A stretch of 21,094 bases of DNA from Alphaproteobacteria bacterium (GCA_005883115.1 VAZQ01000003.1:1-21094), one strand, 5' to 3'. Positions 1 through 7,653 are shown, counted from the stretch's first letter. Numbers and translations are program-made. Notes: generated from the sequence alone by a model not told the origin.

Positions 1-82
1 CGTCCTCCTTGCGAGTGATCGGCTTGCCGATCGAGCAGAAGCTCGAGTTCTCCGGGGGGGCTTCCTGGTCGGGATGCGTCAT
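1..82 (-). CDS. Partial N-terminus, probable xanthine dehydrogenase-family molybdopterin-binding subunit
   Basis: Only the first 27 codons lie in the window; the gene runs off the left edge. The reading from the ATG at 82 contains the segment SIGKPITRKED, which matches the start of the aldehyde oxidase/xanthine dehydrogenase large subunit (CoxL type), where a phrase like 'IGKPxxRxEDxRLLTGxG' opens the first domain. These subunits carry the molybdenum cofactor and oxidise aldehydes, purines, CO or aromatic heterocycles. The ATG follows the stop codon of the upstream VOC gene by 10 bases on the same strand, so the two are probably cotranscribed. No strong ribosome binding site is visible. The family call rests on about a dozen residues; substrate cannot be told. 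Confidence 0.55.
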   Translation of the reverse strand, partial: MTHPDQEAPPENSSFCSIGKPITRKED

Positions 83-92
83 CGCGGGCTGG

Positions 93-446
93 TCAACGCA
101 GCGGCTTGGCGAAGCTGAGCTCGTGACCGTCCGGATCGGTCAGATGGAAGAAGCGCTCGCCCCATTCCGCATCGCGCGGCGCGGTGTCCGCCCGGTAGCC
201 GGCCGCGATCACGCTGGCGTGCAGCGAATCGACGTCGGAATGATAGAAAATGACACGCCCCCACCACGACCAGTTTCGCTCGGCGGGTTGCGCGATCAGA
301 TTGAGATAGCTCGTTCCCGCCCGAAAGCTCGTGAACGCAGCCTCGCCTCCGCCGTACAACATCTCGAAGCCGAGCATGCGATAGAAATGCACTGCGCGCG
401 ACATATCGTGGGTGGCGAGCGTAACGGCACTGATGCTTTCAATCAT
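93..446 (-). CDS. VOC (glyoxalase/bleomycin resistance fold) family protein
   Basis: This 117-residue protein has the layout of a single vicinal-oxygen-chelate unit. It begins with the typical first beta strand and helix (SAVTLATHDMSRAVHFYRMLGFEMLYGG) and ends with the metal-binding strand RFFHLTDPDGHELSFAKPL, in which the DPDGHELSF phrase is diagnostic of glyoxalase/dioxygenase superfamily members. Candidate metal ligands are the early histidine in ATHDMS and the glutamate of GHELSF. Family members isomerise, open or bind small electrophiles and aromatic compounds; the substrate cannot be read from sequence. It is the third gene of a minus-strand run after pcm and a small hypothetical gene, and is followed after 10 bases by the molybdopterin subunit, so a role in detoxification or small-molecule oxidation is possible but inferred. 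Confidence 0.88.
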   Translation of the reverse strand: MIESISAVTLATHDMSRAVHFYRMLGFEMLYGGGEAAFTSFRAGTSYLNLIAQPAERNWSWWGRVIFYHSDVDSLHASVIAAGYRADTAPRDAEWGERFFHLTDPDGHELSFAKPLR

Positions 447-479
447 GCGGCGGCAACCAATCAGTGCTGCATCTCGCGA

Positions 480-674
480 TCACTCGCTCTTAGCGGCGAT
501 GGCCCCGTGCGGATGACGGATGTCGCCGCGTCTGTTGCGCCGGCGCACGTAATTGATTAGCGCGTCCGGCCGCTCGCACTTCACCTTGAGCGCAGCGATG
601 AGTGCATCCTCCGCCGCCACCGTCACGCTCTCATGTTTGCCGGCGATGTTGATCCCGACGGTGAATTCAAGCAC
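480..674 (-). CDS. Small hypothetical protein, 64 residues, GTG start
   Basis: I do not recognise a named family. The ORF begins with GTG (MLEFTVGINIAG), 15 bases after the pcm stop codon, and ends 33 bases before the VOC gene, so it fills the gap between two real genes on the same strand. A run of G (GGGGG) lies about nine bases upstream of the GTG as a weak ribosome binding site. The product has an amphipathic first half (AAEDALIAALKVKCERPDALI) and a basic stretch YVRRRNRRGD, then a His/Ala-rich tail; there is no signal peptide or membrane segment. Its position and lack of overlap favour a real gene, but the length gives little statistical support. Confidence 0.55.
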   Translation of the reverse strand: MLEFTVGINIAGKHESVTVAAEDALIAALKVKCERPDALINYVRRRNRRGDIRHPHGAIAAKSE

Positions 675-689
675 GGTGTTCTGCCCCCA

Positions 690-1388
690 TTAGTTGGACG
701 TAATGCCCGGGTCGGTTTCTTCAAGCTGCGAGAACCGCACCTGCAGGATCTCCCGCGTGGTGACCCTCCCGGCGCCGTTCTTTTCCAGGAGCACCAACTG
801 CTGCGCATCAGGCAAGCCGGCGGGAATCACCATTTTCCCACCCGCTTTGAGCTGGTGGATCAGGGGCGGCGGAATGAGATCCGGAGCTGCCGTGACGATC
901 ACTTTGTCGAAGGGAGCATGCTGAGACCAGCCATGATAACCGTTGGCAATCTTGAGCTCAATGTTGCTGCAGCCCTGCCGGCGCAGTCGTTGCTTTGCTT
1001 CTCGGGCAAGCTCTTCGATGATTTCGATGCTGTACACTTGTCGCGCCAGTTGCGCGAGGATCGCTGCCTGGTAGCCGAGCCCGGTCCCGATCTCCAGCAC
1101 GGTGTCGTTTTCGCTGAGGTCAAGCAGATCGGTCATCAGCGCGACAATGAAGGGTTGCGAGATCGTCTTCTCGAAACCGATTGGAAGCGGAATGTTCGCG
1201 TAGGCGTAGGGTTGAAGTTCGAGCGGTACGAACTCGTGCCGCGGCACCTTGCCCATCGCAGTCAGCACGCGTTCATCGAGAGTTGTCTTGCCGAGCACGT
1301 TACTTACATGAAATGTCCCGGCGGAGATCTCCACCAGCATCTGTTGACGTAAGATATCGAAATCTTTGGCACTCATTATGCCATCCAT
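690..1388 (-). CDS. pcm: Protein-L-isoaspartate O-methyltransferase
   Basis: The product transfers a methyl group from S-adenosylmethionine to L-isoaspartyl residues of damaged cytosolic proteins, starting their repair. Its 232 residues are close to the usual 210-230. The Rossmann SAM-binding motif I is VLEIGTGLGYQAAILA (about residues 97-112), preceded by the family signature GFEKTISQPFIVALMTDLL (residues 71-89), which includes the substrate-binding serine-glutamine pair, and followed by VIVTAAPDLIPPPLIHQLKAGGKMVIPAG (163-191). Two starts are possible: the ATG at 1388 (MDGIMSAKD) or the in-frame ATG at 1376 (MSAKD); neither has a strong Shine-Dalgarno sequence. It heads the minus-strand group that continues through the small hypothetical, VOC and molybdopterin genes, and faces away from the alpha/beta hydrolase gene. 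The regulatory signal for the group was not identified in the 107-base spacer. Confidence 0.95.
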   Translation of the reverse strand: MDGIMSAKDFDILRQQMLVEISAGTFHVSNVLGKTTLDERVLTAMGKVPRHEFVPLELQPYAYANIPLPIGFEKTISQPFIVALMTDLLDLSENDTVLEIGTGLGYQAAILAQLARQVYSIEIIEELAREAKQRLRRQGCSNIELKIANGYHGWSQHAPFDKVIVTAAPDLIPPPLIHQLKAGGKMVIPAGLPDAQQLVLLEKNGAGRVTTREILQVRFSQLEETDPGITSN

Positions 1389-1495
1389 TGGGACAAGTCA
1401 TGGCGCGCCGGGGCGAGCGCGGCGCGACGTGTTCGTGCGTGAAAGTGTAGGCGAAACTCGGTTCCCTTTCCACAGATCGGCGCAAGTCGGGGGCC

Positions 1496-2188
1496 ATGGA
1501 CCGTTCAGATGCGGAACTCTTCACGCTGAGGGTCGGTGACACGCATACCGTCTCCGGGCTTCTTTCGGCGCCGCCGCACCCGCGCGCCTGCTACGTGCTA
1601 GCGCATGGGGCCGGCGCCGGAATGTCCCACCCATTCATGGAGGCCGTCGCAACGGAACTCGCTCAGCGCGGTATTGCGACGCTGCGCTATCAGTTTCCAT
1701 TTATGGAACAAGGCGCCAAACGGCCGGACCCTCCGAAGCTCGCGCATGCGACGGTTCGGGCCGCGGTGGCGCAAGCCGGCCGGATTTTGCCCGCAGTTGC
1801 TCTTGTGGCGGGCGGCAAATCATTCGGTGGTCGCATTACCTCGCAGGCGCAGGCCGCGTCCGCGCTGCCTGGGGTCCGCGGCCTCGCGTTTTTGGGCTTT
1901 CCGCTGCATCCGGCTGGGCGGCCATCCGACGAACGCGCCGAGCATCTTCTCAAGATAGAGGTGCCGATGCTTTTTCTGCAAGGGACACGCGACAAGCTCG
2001 CGGATCTGGGGCTGCTCCAGCGAGTGACACAGCATCTTGGCGCCCGCGCATCGTTGCAGCTCTTCCGAGATGCTGATCATTCCTTTCGCGTGCCGGCACG
2101 GGGCGCCGCAAAAGATGCGCAGGTCAGATGTGACATGATGGATGCGCTTGCGACTTGGACCTTTGCACTGCTCTCGCGCTGCGACTAA
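1496..2188 (+). CDS. Alpha/beta hydrolase, KANL3/Tex30-like
   Basis: This 230-residue cytosolic protein belongs to the short alpha/beta hydrolase family related to Tex30/KANL3 and dienelactone hydrolases. The oxyanion-hole strand is YVLAHGAGAGMSHPFM (residues 33-48). The nucleophile elbow is GGKSFGG (106-112), giving Ser109; the likely acid is Asp166 in LQGTRDKLAD and the base His195 in RDADHSF, so a complete catalytic triad is present in the right order. There is no signal peptide. The start ATG is preceded by GGGGG with only about three bases of spacing, a modest ribosome binding site. It converges on the DUF2277 gene with a 19-base gap. Substrate is unknown; esterase, thioesterase or lactonase are all possible. 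Confidence 0.88.
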   Translation: MDRSDAELFTLRVGDTHTVSGLLSAPPHPRACYVLAHGAGAGMSHPFMEAVATELAQRGIATLRYQFPFMEQGAKRPDPPKLAHATVRAAVAQAGRILPAVALVAGGKSFGGRITSQAQAASALPGVRGLAFLGFPLHPAGRPSDERAEHLLKIEVPMLFLQGTRDKLADLGLLQRVTQHLGARASLQLFRDADHSFRVPARGAAKDAQVRCDMMDALATWTFALLSRCD

Positions 2189-2207
2189 CTACGGCAGCAG
2201 GAATGCG

Positions 2208-2474
2208 TCAGGCGCGGCGCCGCCGCTCCGAGACGCCGAAACGGTTCGCTGCCCTGGCGCGCGCCTTTGCAGCCTCGGCTTCGCGAGAGAAGTTGAGAAG
2301 CTGGCGCGCCGCTTGCTCGACCTGCTCCACCGCCCGCCTGAACGCCAGCTGGTTTGGTTTGGAGGGGCGCGCGAAACCGTTCAACTTGCTGACGAATTGC
2401 AGGCATGACGTACGGATCTCCTCGTCCGTGGCGGGCGGCTCGAAGTTGTAAAGCGTCCTGATGTTTCTACACAT
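2208..2474 (-). CDS. DUF2277 family protein
   Basis: The 88-residue product opens with MCRNIRTLYNFEPPATDEEIRTSCLQFVSKLNGF, which I recognise as the conserved N-terminus of DUF2277, a family of small bacterial proteins of unknown function common in Hyphomicrobiales and Actinobacteria. The family phrase continues with PSKPNQLAFRRAVEQVEQAARQLLNF, predicted helical; the last 25 residues are Ala/Arg-rich and low complexity. There is no signal peptide. Cys2 is part of the conserved start and could be functional. The upstream 116 bases hold no promoter I could name. The plus-strand ORFs overlapping it are shadows because only this frame carries the family sequence. Function cannot be assigned. Confidence 0.88.
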   Translation of the reverse strand: MCRNIRTLYNFEPPATDEEIRTSCLQFVSKLNGFARPSKPNQLAFRRAVEQVEQAARQLLNFSREAEAAKARARAANRFGVSERRRRA

Positions 2475-2590
2475 GAATGCTCGCTATCCCTCGATACCGG
2501 CAATGGTCGCATGCGATAGTGCTGCAATCAAGCTAGCGATCCGCGGTGCACGGAAGAACGCCGTAGCGCTTCACGTTACGAGATCTTGCG

Positions 2591-4819
2591 TCAGCCATTT
2601 TTATGGGCGCGTTCGGCGGCATCGGCGGTTCGGCCTAAGACGGCCGAGACCTGGATTTGCCCGCGCCGCTCGAGAATTTCCACCGAGACCTCGTTGGCAT
2701 GACGGCGTACCTTCAGATCCACGCTGGATTGCTTGAGCATCAGATTGCGCAACACCAGCTCATCCAGGAACGGCGGCAGGCGGGGATTGCGTAGGCGAAT
2801 TTCGTTCGCGGCGGGATCAAATTGTAGCCCGAGCGAAGCCTCGATTAACGTGAACGGAGTTGCGCTGGCCCACGCTTGCGGTGAGCACGCGACCGGATAA
2901 TGGGTTGGCCCGCGCCCGCGGCTGCGTTGAAAGCCGCAGAACAGCTCGGGCAAGCGCCGCATTTCGAAATAAGTGGCGGCGTCGAACAAGCCTGCGAACA
3001 TCCGCTCGAGCGAACGCTTCAGGTCATAGCGGGCCAAACCGAGTGCGATCAGCGCGTTATCATGCGGCCAGATCGAGCCGTTGTGGTACGACATTGGATT
3101 GTAGCGCGCTTCCGAGTTGGCAATGGTGCGAATCCCCCACCCGGAAAAAAATTCTGGCCGCAGCAGACCGTCGGCCACCTCGACGGCTCGGTCAAACCTG
3201 GCGATACCGGTGAACAGAACCTGGCCGGCATTGGAGCTGCGGACTCGGCAGGGCTCCTTGTCCCCGTCGAGCGCCAGCGCGTACGTGCCCAGCTCCGGAC
3301 ACCAGAAGCTCGTGTCGAATCGCTCGGCGAGCTGATCGGCTTCAGCCTTGAGGAGCCGCGCGCGCTCGGTCCAGCCGAGCCGTTCGGCGCAGCGCGCCAA
3401 AACCTGCTTGGCGCAGTACACGTACCCCTGCACCTCCGCTACCGCGATTGGGCCCTTAGCAAGGCGCCCGTCGGCATGAAAAATCGCGTCCTCTGAATCC
3501 TTCCAGCCTTGATTGGCGAGCCCCCGCTCGGTTGCGCGGTAATATTCGAGAAAGCCGTCGCCATCGAGATCGCCGGGACCGTCGATCCAGGAGAGCGCGG
3601 CTTCGATTGCCGGCCACAGCTCGACGATAATGGCGTCGTCTCCGGTCCGCTCCGCAAAAAGCCCGGCCAGCATTACGAACAAGGGCGTAGCGTCGACGCT
3701 GCCGTAGTAAAGGCCGAACGGCACTTCGCCGAGCGCCGCCATCTCGCCTTCGCGCATTTCATGCAAGATTTTTCCCGGCTGCGCGTCCGATGCGTCCTCG
3801 TACGTGGTCGCCTGAAACGCGGCAAGCCGCCGCAGCACACCCTCCGCGATGCGCGGATCGAGCCAAAGCGTCTGGAGGGCGGTGATCAATCCGTCGCGGC
3901 CGAACGTGGTCGAGTACCAGGGAATGCCAGCGTAGGGATAGCGTCCCTGGGGCGTCTGCGTCATCAACATGCACAGATCGGCCATGGAGCTGCACACGAT
4001 CTCGTTAAAGATCTCGTTTGAGCTCACGACCGTGCTGGCATTTTGCGAAGCGCGACGCAGCGCGCGGTGAGCCGCTCGCAATCCGCGCAGGAACGGCACC
4101 GGCTTCGGCGGGGCGGGAATGCCGCAGCCCACCGTCAAAAACACTGCCTTTGCCGCCTTTGGCGATAGCTGGATGGCATAGCTAGCGCTCGTCTGCGTCA
4201 GTTCGGCCGGCTGCGGATCAAAATTCAGCGCGCTTTGGCGCCGCTTGCCATCGAGGCCGTCATAAATCAGGACTGCTGTGGCCGCACCGGAGGCGTGGCC
4301 GATCAGACCGTGCTTACTTCGGTGTAAGCCGCGCACCTCGAACAGGTCGGCGAAATCACTGTCGAACAGGATGGTGAGCTGCAGATCAACCACATGGTCG
4401 CCGTAATTGCGGATCGCTAACCTCTGGTAGGCTGTGTCGCCCCAGAGAAAAATTGTGCGCACGACGTGCAAGGTGTCCTTGGGCAGGACAAGCCGCTGGT
4501 CGAAATAAATATCAGGATTGGTCAGATCGACGGTGAGCTGGCTGTTGTCGTCACGCACGTTTGAGCCGAGCAGCAACGGCTGCACCCCGTTGAGCAAGAG
4601 CTCAAGACGGGAGAGAAAGCGTGTGTCACCATGAAAGAGCCCGTCGGTGCCGCCGGGCGAGGCGCCGATGTCCCCGTGGCTGTCGACGACGATGAATGTG
4701 TCGCCGTCCTTGAGGGTACGGCGCGGTCGAGAGGCAGGGCCGGTCGCCGGAATGTAGAACGGTCCCTCAGGAGCAGTATCCAGCGACAATTTCGGGAGCG
4801 CGACGCTCTCGATCGCCAT
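2591..4819 (-). CDS. GDE/amylo-alpha-1,6-glucosidase family hydrolase
   Basis: The 742-residue protein has two parts. Residues about 35-230 match the glycogen debranching N-terminal domain of bacterial type (DGDTFIVVDSHGD, then GLFHGDTRFLSRLELLLNG), a beta-sandwich. Residues about 270-690 form an (alpha/alpha)6 barrel of the GH63/GH133 glucosidase clan, with IPWYSTTFGRDGLITALQTLW (299-319), NQGWKDSEDAI (436-446) and SYHNGSIWPHDNALIALGL (577-595). Asp309, Asp441 and Glu443 are candidate acidic catalytic residues. It begins 9 bases after the glycosyltransferase stop codon and must share that gene's promoter. No signal peptide is seen, so it acts in the cytosol. The family is often named amylo-alpha-1,6-glucosidase, but glycogen debranching is not shown here: no glgA, glgB, glgC or glgP is in the window, and the true substrate may be another alpha-glucan or glucoside. 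Confidence 0.9.
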   Translation of the reverse strand: MAIESVALPKLSLDTAPEGPFYIPATGPASRPRRTLKDGDTFIVVDSHGDIGASPGGTDGLFHGDTRFLSRLELLLNGVQPLLLGSNVRDDNSQLTVDLTNPDIYFDQRLVLPKDTLHVVRTIFLWGDTAYQRLAIRNYGDHVVDLQLTILFDSDFADLFEVRGLHRSKHGLIGHASGAATAVLIYDGLDGKRRQSALNFDPQPAELTQTSASYAIQLSPKAAKAVFLTVGCGIPAPPKPVPFLRGLRAAHRALRRASQNASTVVSSNEIFNEIVCSSMADLCMLMTQTPQGRYPYAGIPWYSTTFGRDGLITALQTLWLDPRIAEGVLRRLAAFQATTYEDASDAQPGKILHEMREGEMAALGEVPFGLYYGSVDATPLFVMLAGLFAERTGDDAIIVELWPAIEAALSWIDGPGDLDGDGFLEYYRATERGLANQGWKDSEDAIFHADGRLAKGPIAVAEVQGYVYCAKQVLARCAERLGWTERARLLKAEADQLAERFDTSFWCPELGTYALALDGDKEPCRVRSSNAGQVLFTGIARFDRAVEVADGLLRPEFFSGWGIRTIANSEARYNPMSYHNGSIWPHDNALIALGLARYDLKRSLERMFAGLFDAATYFEMRRLPELFCGFQRSRGRGPTHYPVACSPQAWASATPFTLIEASLGLQFDPAANEIRLRNPRLPPFLDELVLRNLMLKQSSVDLKVRRHANEVSVEILERRGQIQVSAVLGRTADAAERAHKNG

Positions 4820-4828
4820 GAAACCCCG

Positions 4829-5923
4829 TCAGTTCATTCCCTTTTCCATCTCCGGCTGCAGCCTCGCCATGGCAGATTCGTGCTCGGGGAGCAAGGGCCG
4901 CTTCAACAGCGAACGATACACATGAACGTAATCTTTGGCCATCCGGGCAACGGAAAAGCGCTGCTCGAACCGCTGCCGGACCGCCCGCCGGTCAAGCGCG
5001 AGCACCGCGGGTAAGGTCCTGATCGCCTCGTCCATAGTGTCTACGATGAAGCCTGTCACGCCGGGATCGACGATCTCGGGCACCGAGCCGCACTGGAAGG
5101 CCAGAACCGGCGTTCCGCAGGCCATGGCTTCGATCATCGACAATCCGAACGGCTCGGGCCAATCGACCGGGAACAAGAGCGCCCGTGCGTTGCCCAAGAA
5201 GTCGCTCTTGGCACGTTCGTCGATTTCACCGATGAACTCCACGCCTGGTTGGTTGAGAAGTGGTACGATCTTCTCGCGGAAATAGACTTCGTCGACCTTG
5301 TCCACCTTCGCGGCGATCTTGAGCGGGATCTCGAGCGCGCGCGCGATCCGGATCGCACGATCTGGCCGCTTCTCCGGCGAGATTCGCCCGAGGAACGCGA
5401 CGTAGTTGTCGCTCGGCCGGTATGTGGGTCTGAGCGAGTGGGCGGGAATGCCGTGATAGACAGTAGCGACGAAGTTCGCGTTGGGGATGGGCTTGCGCTG
5501 TGCGTTCGAGATCGACACCAGCGGCATCTCGCTGAAGCCGACATAGAGGGGCTTGAGGTCGTGCAGATCTTGCCGGCCATGAAGCGTGGTCACGGTCCGG
5601 TGAGCTATCGGACGGAACAACGGAAAGTGAAACTGGTCGATGTGGAAGTGCAGAATGTCGAATTCGTCGGCGTATTCCCGCACCCGGTCGAGCATCAGCA
5701 TGTAATAGGGGATTGGGTCGCGCACGTTGTCATCTAGACGCAGCGCCATTGGGACGCAGGGCACCAGATGCGCGCTGGAGACGGAATCTCCGCTCGCAAA
5801 GAGTGTTACGTCATGGCCCATTCGGACCAGCTCGTCGGTAAGATAGGAGGCGATTCGCTCGCTTCCCCCATAAAGCCGCGGCGGCACGCTCTCCATGAGC
5901 GGCGCGATCTGCGCGATTTTCAT
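4829..5923 (-). CDS. Glycosyltransferase family 4 protein
   Basis: The product is a GT-B fold retaining glycosyltransferase of family GT4. From the chosen start it has 364 residues. The acceptor domain opens with MKIAQIAPLMESVPPRLYGGSERI, containing the glycine loop GGSE. The donor domain has YVAFLGRISPEKRPDRAI (174-191) and the EX7E signature with Glu257 and Glu265 in EPFGLSMIEAMACGTPVLAF. I chose the ATG at 5923 rather than the ORF's first start at 5956 because a Shine-Dalgarno GGAGAGGAAAT stands just before it and the family begins with KIAQIAP. A perfect EcfG-type promoter lies about 30-55 bases upstream, so the gene and the GDE hydrolase behind it should be induced by general stress. Donor and acceptor are unknown; the pairing suggests a storage or protective glucan or glucoside. 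Confidence 0.92.
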   Translation of the reverse strand: MKIAQIAPLMESVPPRLYGGSERIASYLTDELVRMGHDVTLFASGDSVSSAHLVPCVPMALRLDDNVRDPIPYYMLMLDRVREYADEFDILHFHIDQFHFPLFRPIAHRTVTTLHGRQDLHDLKPLYVGFSEMPLVSISNAQRKPIPNANFVATVYHGIPAHSLRPTYRPSDNYVAFLGRISPEKRPDRAIRIARALEIPLKIAAKVDKVDEVYFREKIVPLLNQPGVEFIGEIDERAKSDFLGNARALLFPVDWPEPFGLSMIEAMACGTPVLAFQCGSVPEIVDPGVTGFIVDTMDEAIRTLPAVLALDRRAVRQRFEQRFSVARMAKDYVHVYRSLLKRPLLPEHESAMARLQPEMEKGMN

Positions 5924-5954
5924 ATTTCCTCTCCACCAGGACCGTTCTTGCCGC

Positions 5955-5979
5955 AACGTATTGCGGTGCGGAAAGTTCC
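5955..5979 (-). promoter_or_regulatory. EcfG-type general stress promoter for GT4-GDE pair (perfect match)
   Basis: On the minus strand the sequence is GGAAC (5979-5975), 16 bases, then CGTT (5958-5955). This is an exact match to the GGAAC-N16/17-CGTT consensus of EcfG/SigT sigma factors, which run the PhyR-NepR-EcfG general stress response in Alphaproteobacteria. Transcription would start near 5948, giving a leader of about 25 bases that contains the strong ribosome binding site of the GT4 gene. The site lies in the 112-base gap behind the ASRT-family gene, so the GT4 pair can be transcribed independently of it. Confidence 0.75.
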
Positions 5980-6035
5980 GTACCTCCGCGCGTCACAGCG
6001 ATGAAAAATCAAAAGCGGGATTGGCCATGCTCGAA

Positions 6036-6410
6036 TCATTCTTGCGCATAAGCGACGGTCGACAGAAGGGCGACCTCGGCGCGACGGGAATCGAGCCGCG
6101 TGTGTTGCACGATGATCGGAACGTCGGATTCGAATACTGAGGCGTAGTCAGTACCGCGCGGAATCGGCTGCGGATCATCGAGATCATTAAAGCGCAGGTG
6201 CAACGTGCGCCCGCCGGCGACGGTGACGCGATACGGCCCGACTGGCTCCCGATCGGCGAAAAAAATGGTAATGGCCACGTGGGCGTCACGTTCGCCGGCA
6301 TTGAGGATGCAGGCGGTCTCGTGCGAGACCAGCTCGCGATCGGAATACGAGCTTTCGGAGGGAATATATCCCTCCGAAATCGCCCATCGCCGGCGGCCGA
6401 TGGCCTGCAT
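6036..6410 (-). CDS. Sensory rhodopsin transducer (ASRT) family protein
   Basis: This 124-residue protein matches the Anabaena sensory rhodopsin transducer family (PF07100): WAISEGYIPSESS (9-21), VSHETACILNAGERDAHVAITIFFADREPVGPYRVTV (28-64), LHLRFNDL (70-77) and VPIIVQHTRLDSRRAEVALLSTVAYA (96-121). In Anabaena the protein is a soluble beta-sandwich tetramer that binds the photoreceptor rhodopsin; comparative analysis of the family has proposed a small-molecule, possibly sugar-binding, role. No opsin gene is present in this window, while sugar enzymes flank it on both sides. The start at 6410 has an AGGAGG six bases upstream. The divergent neighbour is the glucose dehydrogenase-like gene. No clear promoter for this gene was found; a poor EcfG-like match in the spacer was rejected. 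Sugar sensing is inference; family membership is well supported. Confidence 0.88.
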   Translation of the reverse strand: MQAIGRRRWAISEGYIPSESSYSDRELVSHETACILNAGERDAHVAITIFFADREPVGPYRVTVAGGRTLHLRFNDLDDPQPIPRGTDYASVFESDVPIIVQHTRLDSRRAEVALLSTVAYAQE

Positions 6411-6475
6411 TCCGTGCCTCCTCTTCCCACCAAAGTCGATAACTCCGACGATGGTTTTTTCGTTTCATCTGGGCG

Positions 6476-6500
6476 GGAACATTTTTCGCCATCTGGCGTA
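6476..6500 (+). promoter_or_regulatory. EcfG-like promoter for the glucose dehydrogenase gene
   Basis: GGAAC at 6476-6480 is followed after exactly 16 bases by CGTA at 6497-6500, three of four matches to the -10 element CGTT of EcfG sigma factors. It points toward the dehydrogenase start at 6604. The leader would be close to 100 bases and includes a G+C-rich stretch, CACCGCGGCCGCCGCGG, at 6559-6575 that can fold on itself. Support comes mainly from its agreement with two other such sites in the same gene group. Confidence 0.5.
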
Positions 6501-6603
6501 GAGGTGTTGCGAACCGCTTTTTCCGGGAAGCCAGCGCGCTCCTACCGCGCAAAGGTTCACCGCGGCCGCCGCGGCGGTCCAATCGAGGCAGTCCAGGACA
6601 GCG

Positions 6604-7653
6604 ATGCGCGCAATCACTGTTTCGCCCGGCACCCCCCATTCGGCCAGGCTCGAGGATGTGCGCGAACCGGCGGAGTCGGATGGCTCTGTTTTGGTGCGCA
6701 GTTTGGCTCTCGGGGTCTGCGGGACTGACCGCGAAATCCTCAATGGCAGCTACGGCTTTGCTCCTCCCGGCCAGCAGCGGCTTATTCTCGGCCACGAGTC
6801 GCTAGGCGTGGTCGAGGCGTCGCCCAACGGGTGTGGCCTCGTGCCGGGGGACCTCGTTGTCGGAATCGTACGTCGGCCCGATCCCGAGCCGTGCATTGCT
6901 TGCGCTGCCGGCGAATGGGACATGTGCCGCAACGGGCGTTACACTGAGCGGGGCATCAAGGAGCGGCACGGCTACGGGGCGGAACGCTTCCGCATCGAAC
7001 CGGAGTTCGCCGTCAAGATCGATCCCGCATTGGGGATTTTTGGCGTCCTGCTGGAGCCCGCCAGCATTCTAGCCAAGGCGTGGGACCACACCGAGCGCAT
7101 CGGCCAACGCGCGCGGGGGTGGCGCCCCAAAGTATTGCTTGTCACCGGCGCCGGTCCGATCGGCCTGCTGGCGGCCCTGATGGGAATGCAGCGAGGCCTC
7201 GACGTGCACGTGCTCGATCATAACAGGGGCGGGTCGAAAGAGGCGATCGTCTGCGATCTGGGCGGGACGTATCACAGCGACCCCAGCGCGCTCGAGCGGG
7301 TTGCGCCCGACGTCCTGATCGAATGCACCGGCGCTCCCGCCGTCATCCACGCTTGCCTTGAAGCGACGGCAGCTGCGGGAGTCTTGTGCCTGACGGGGGT
7401 CACCGAACCCGGAAAGATATTCGACCTGGATATCGGCCGCTTCAATCGAAGCATGGTGCTCGAGAACAACGTCGTGTTCGGCACAGTCAACGCGAACCGT
7501 CGGCATTACCAAATGGCCGCAGACGCGCTTGCGCGTGCCGATCAACATTGGCTCGGGCGGCTGATCACGCGCACGGTCCCCCTTGAGCACTGGGGTGAGG
7601 CGCTCGAGCACCGCAAAGGCGACATCAAGGTGGTCGTCGATTTCAGGCCTTAG
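6604..7653 (+). CDS. Zinc-dependent glucose dehydrogenase-like MDR oxidoreductase
   Basis: The 349-residue product resembles archaeal-type glucose 1-dehydrogenases of the medium-chain dehydrogenase/reductase superfamily, which oxidise D-glucose and related aldoses with NAD(P)+. Zinc-site residues are visible: Cys39 with Asp42 in GVCGTDREIL, His64-Glu65 in LILGHESLGVV, and Glu151 in LLEPASILAKAW. A structural zinc loop has Cys97, Cys100 and Cys108. The Rossmann motif is VTGAGPIGLLAAL (180-192), and the C-terminal part (NRRHYQMAADALARA, then DIKVVVDF) matches the glucose dehydrogenase C-terminal domain. AGGA five bases before the ATG is a reasonable ribosome binding site. It is divergent from the ASRT gene, has an EcfG-like promoter, and converges on otsA. 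Glucose could come from the GH15 or GDE hydrolases; the exact sugar is unproven. Confidence 0.85.
   Translation: MRAITVSPGTPHSARLEDVREPAESDGSVLVRSLALGVCGTDREILNGSYGFAPPGQQRLILGHESLGVVEASPNGCGLVPGDLVVGIVRRPDPEPCIACAAGEWDMCRNGRYTERGIKERHGYGAERFRIEPEFAVKIDPALGIFGVLLEPASILAKAWDHTERIGQRARGWRPKVLLVTGAGPIGLLAALMGMQRGLDVHVLDHNRGGSKEAIVCDLGGTYHSDPSALERVAPDVLIECTGAPAVIHACLEATAAAGVLCLTGVTEPGKIFDLDIGRFNRSMVLENNVVFGTVNANRRHYQMAADALARADQHWLGRLITRTVPLEHWGEALEHRKGDIKVVVDFRP

Noticed and set aside
9..560. 183-residue plus-strand ORF
   Set aside because: It lies antisense to the VOC gene, which has clear family motifs; this frame has none.
633..1352. 239-residue plus-strand ORF antisense to pcm
   Set aside because: The minus strand carries full methyltransferase motifs; the long antisense frame is a by-product of high G+C codon bias.
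6437..6472. Possible EcfG-like promoter for the ASRT gene on the minus strand (GAAAC-N17-AGTT)
   Set aside because: Mismatches in both elements and a different spacer length from the other three sites make it too weak to call.
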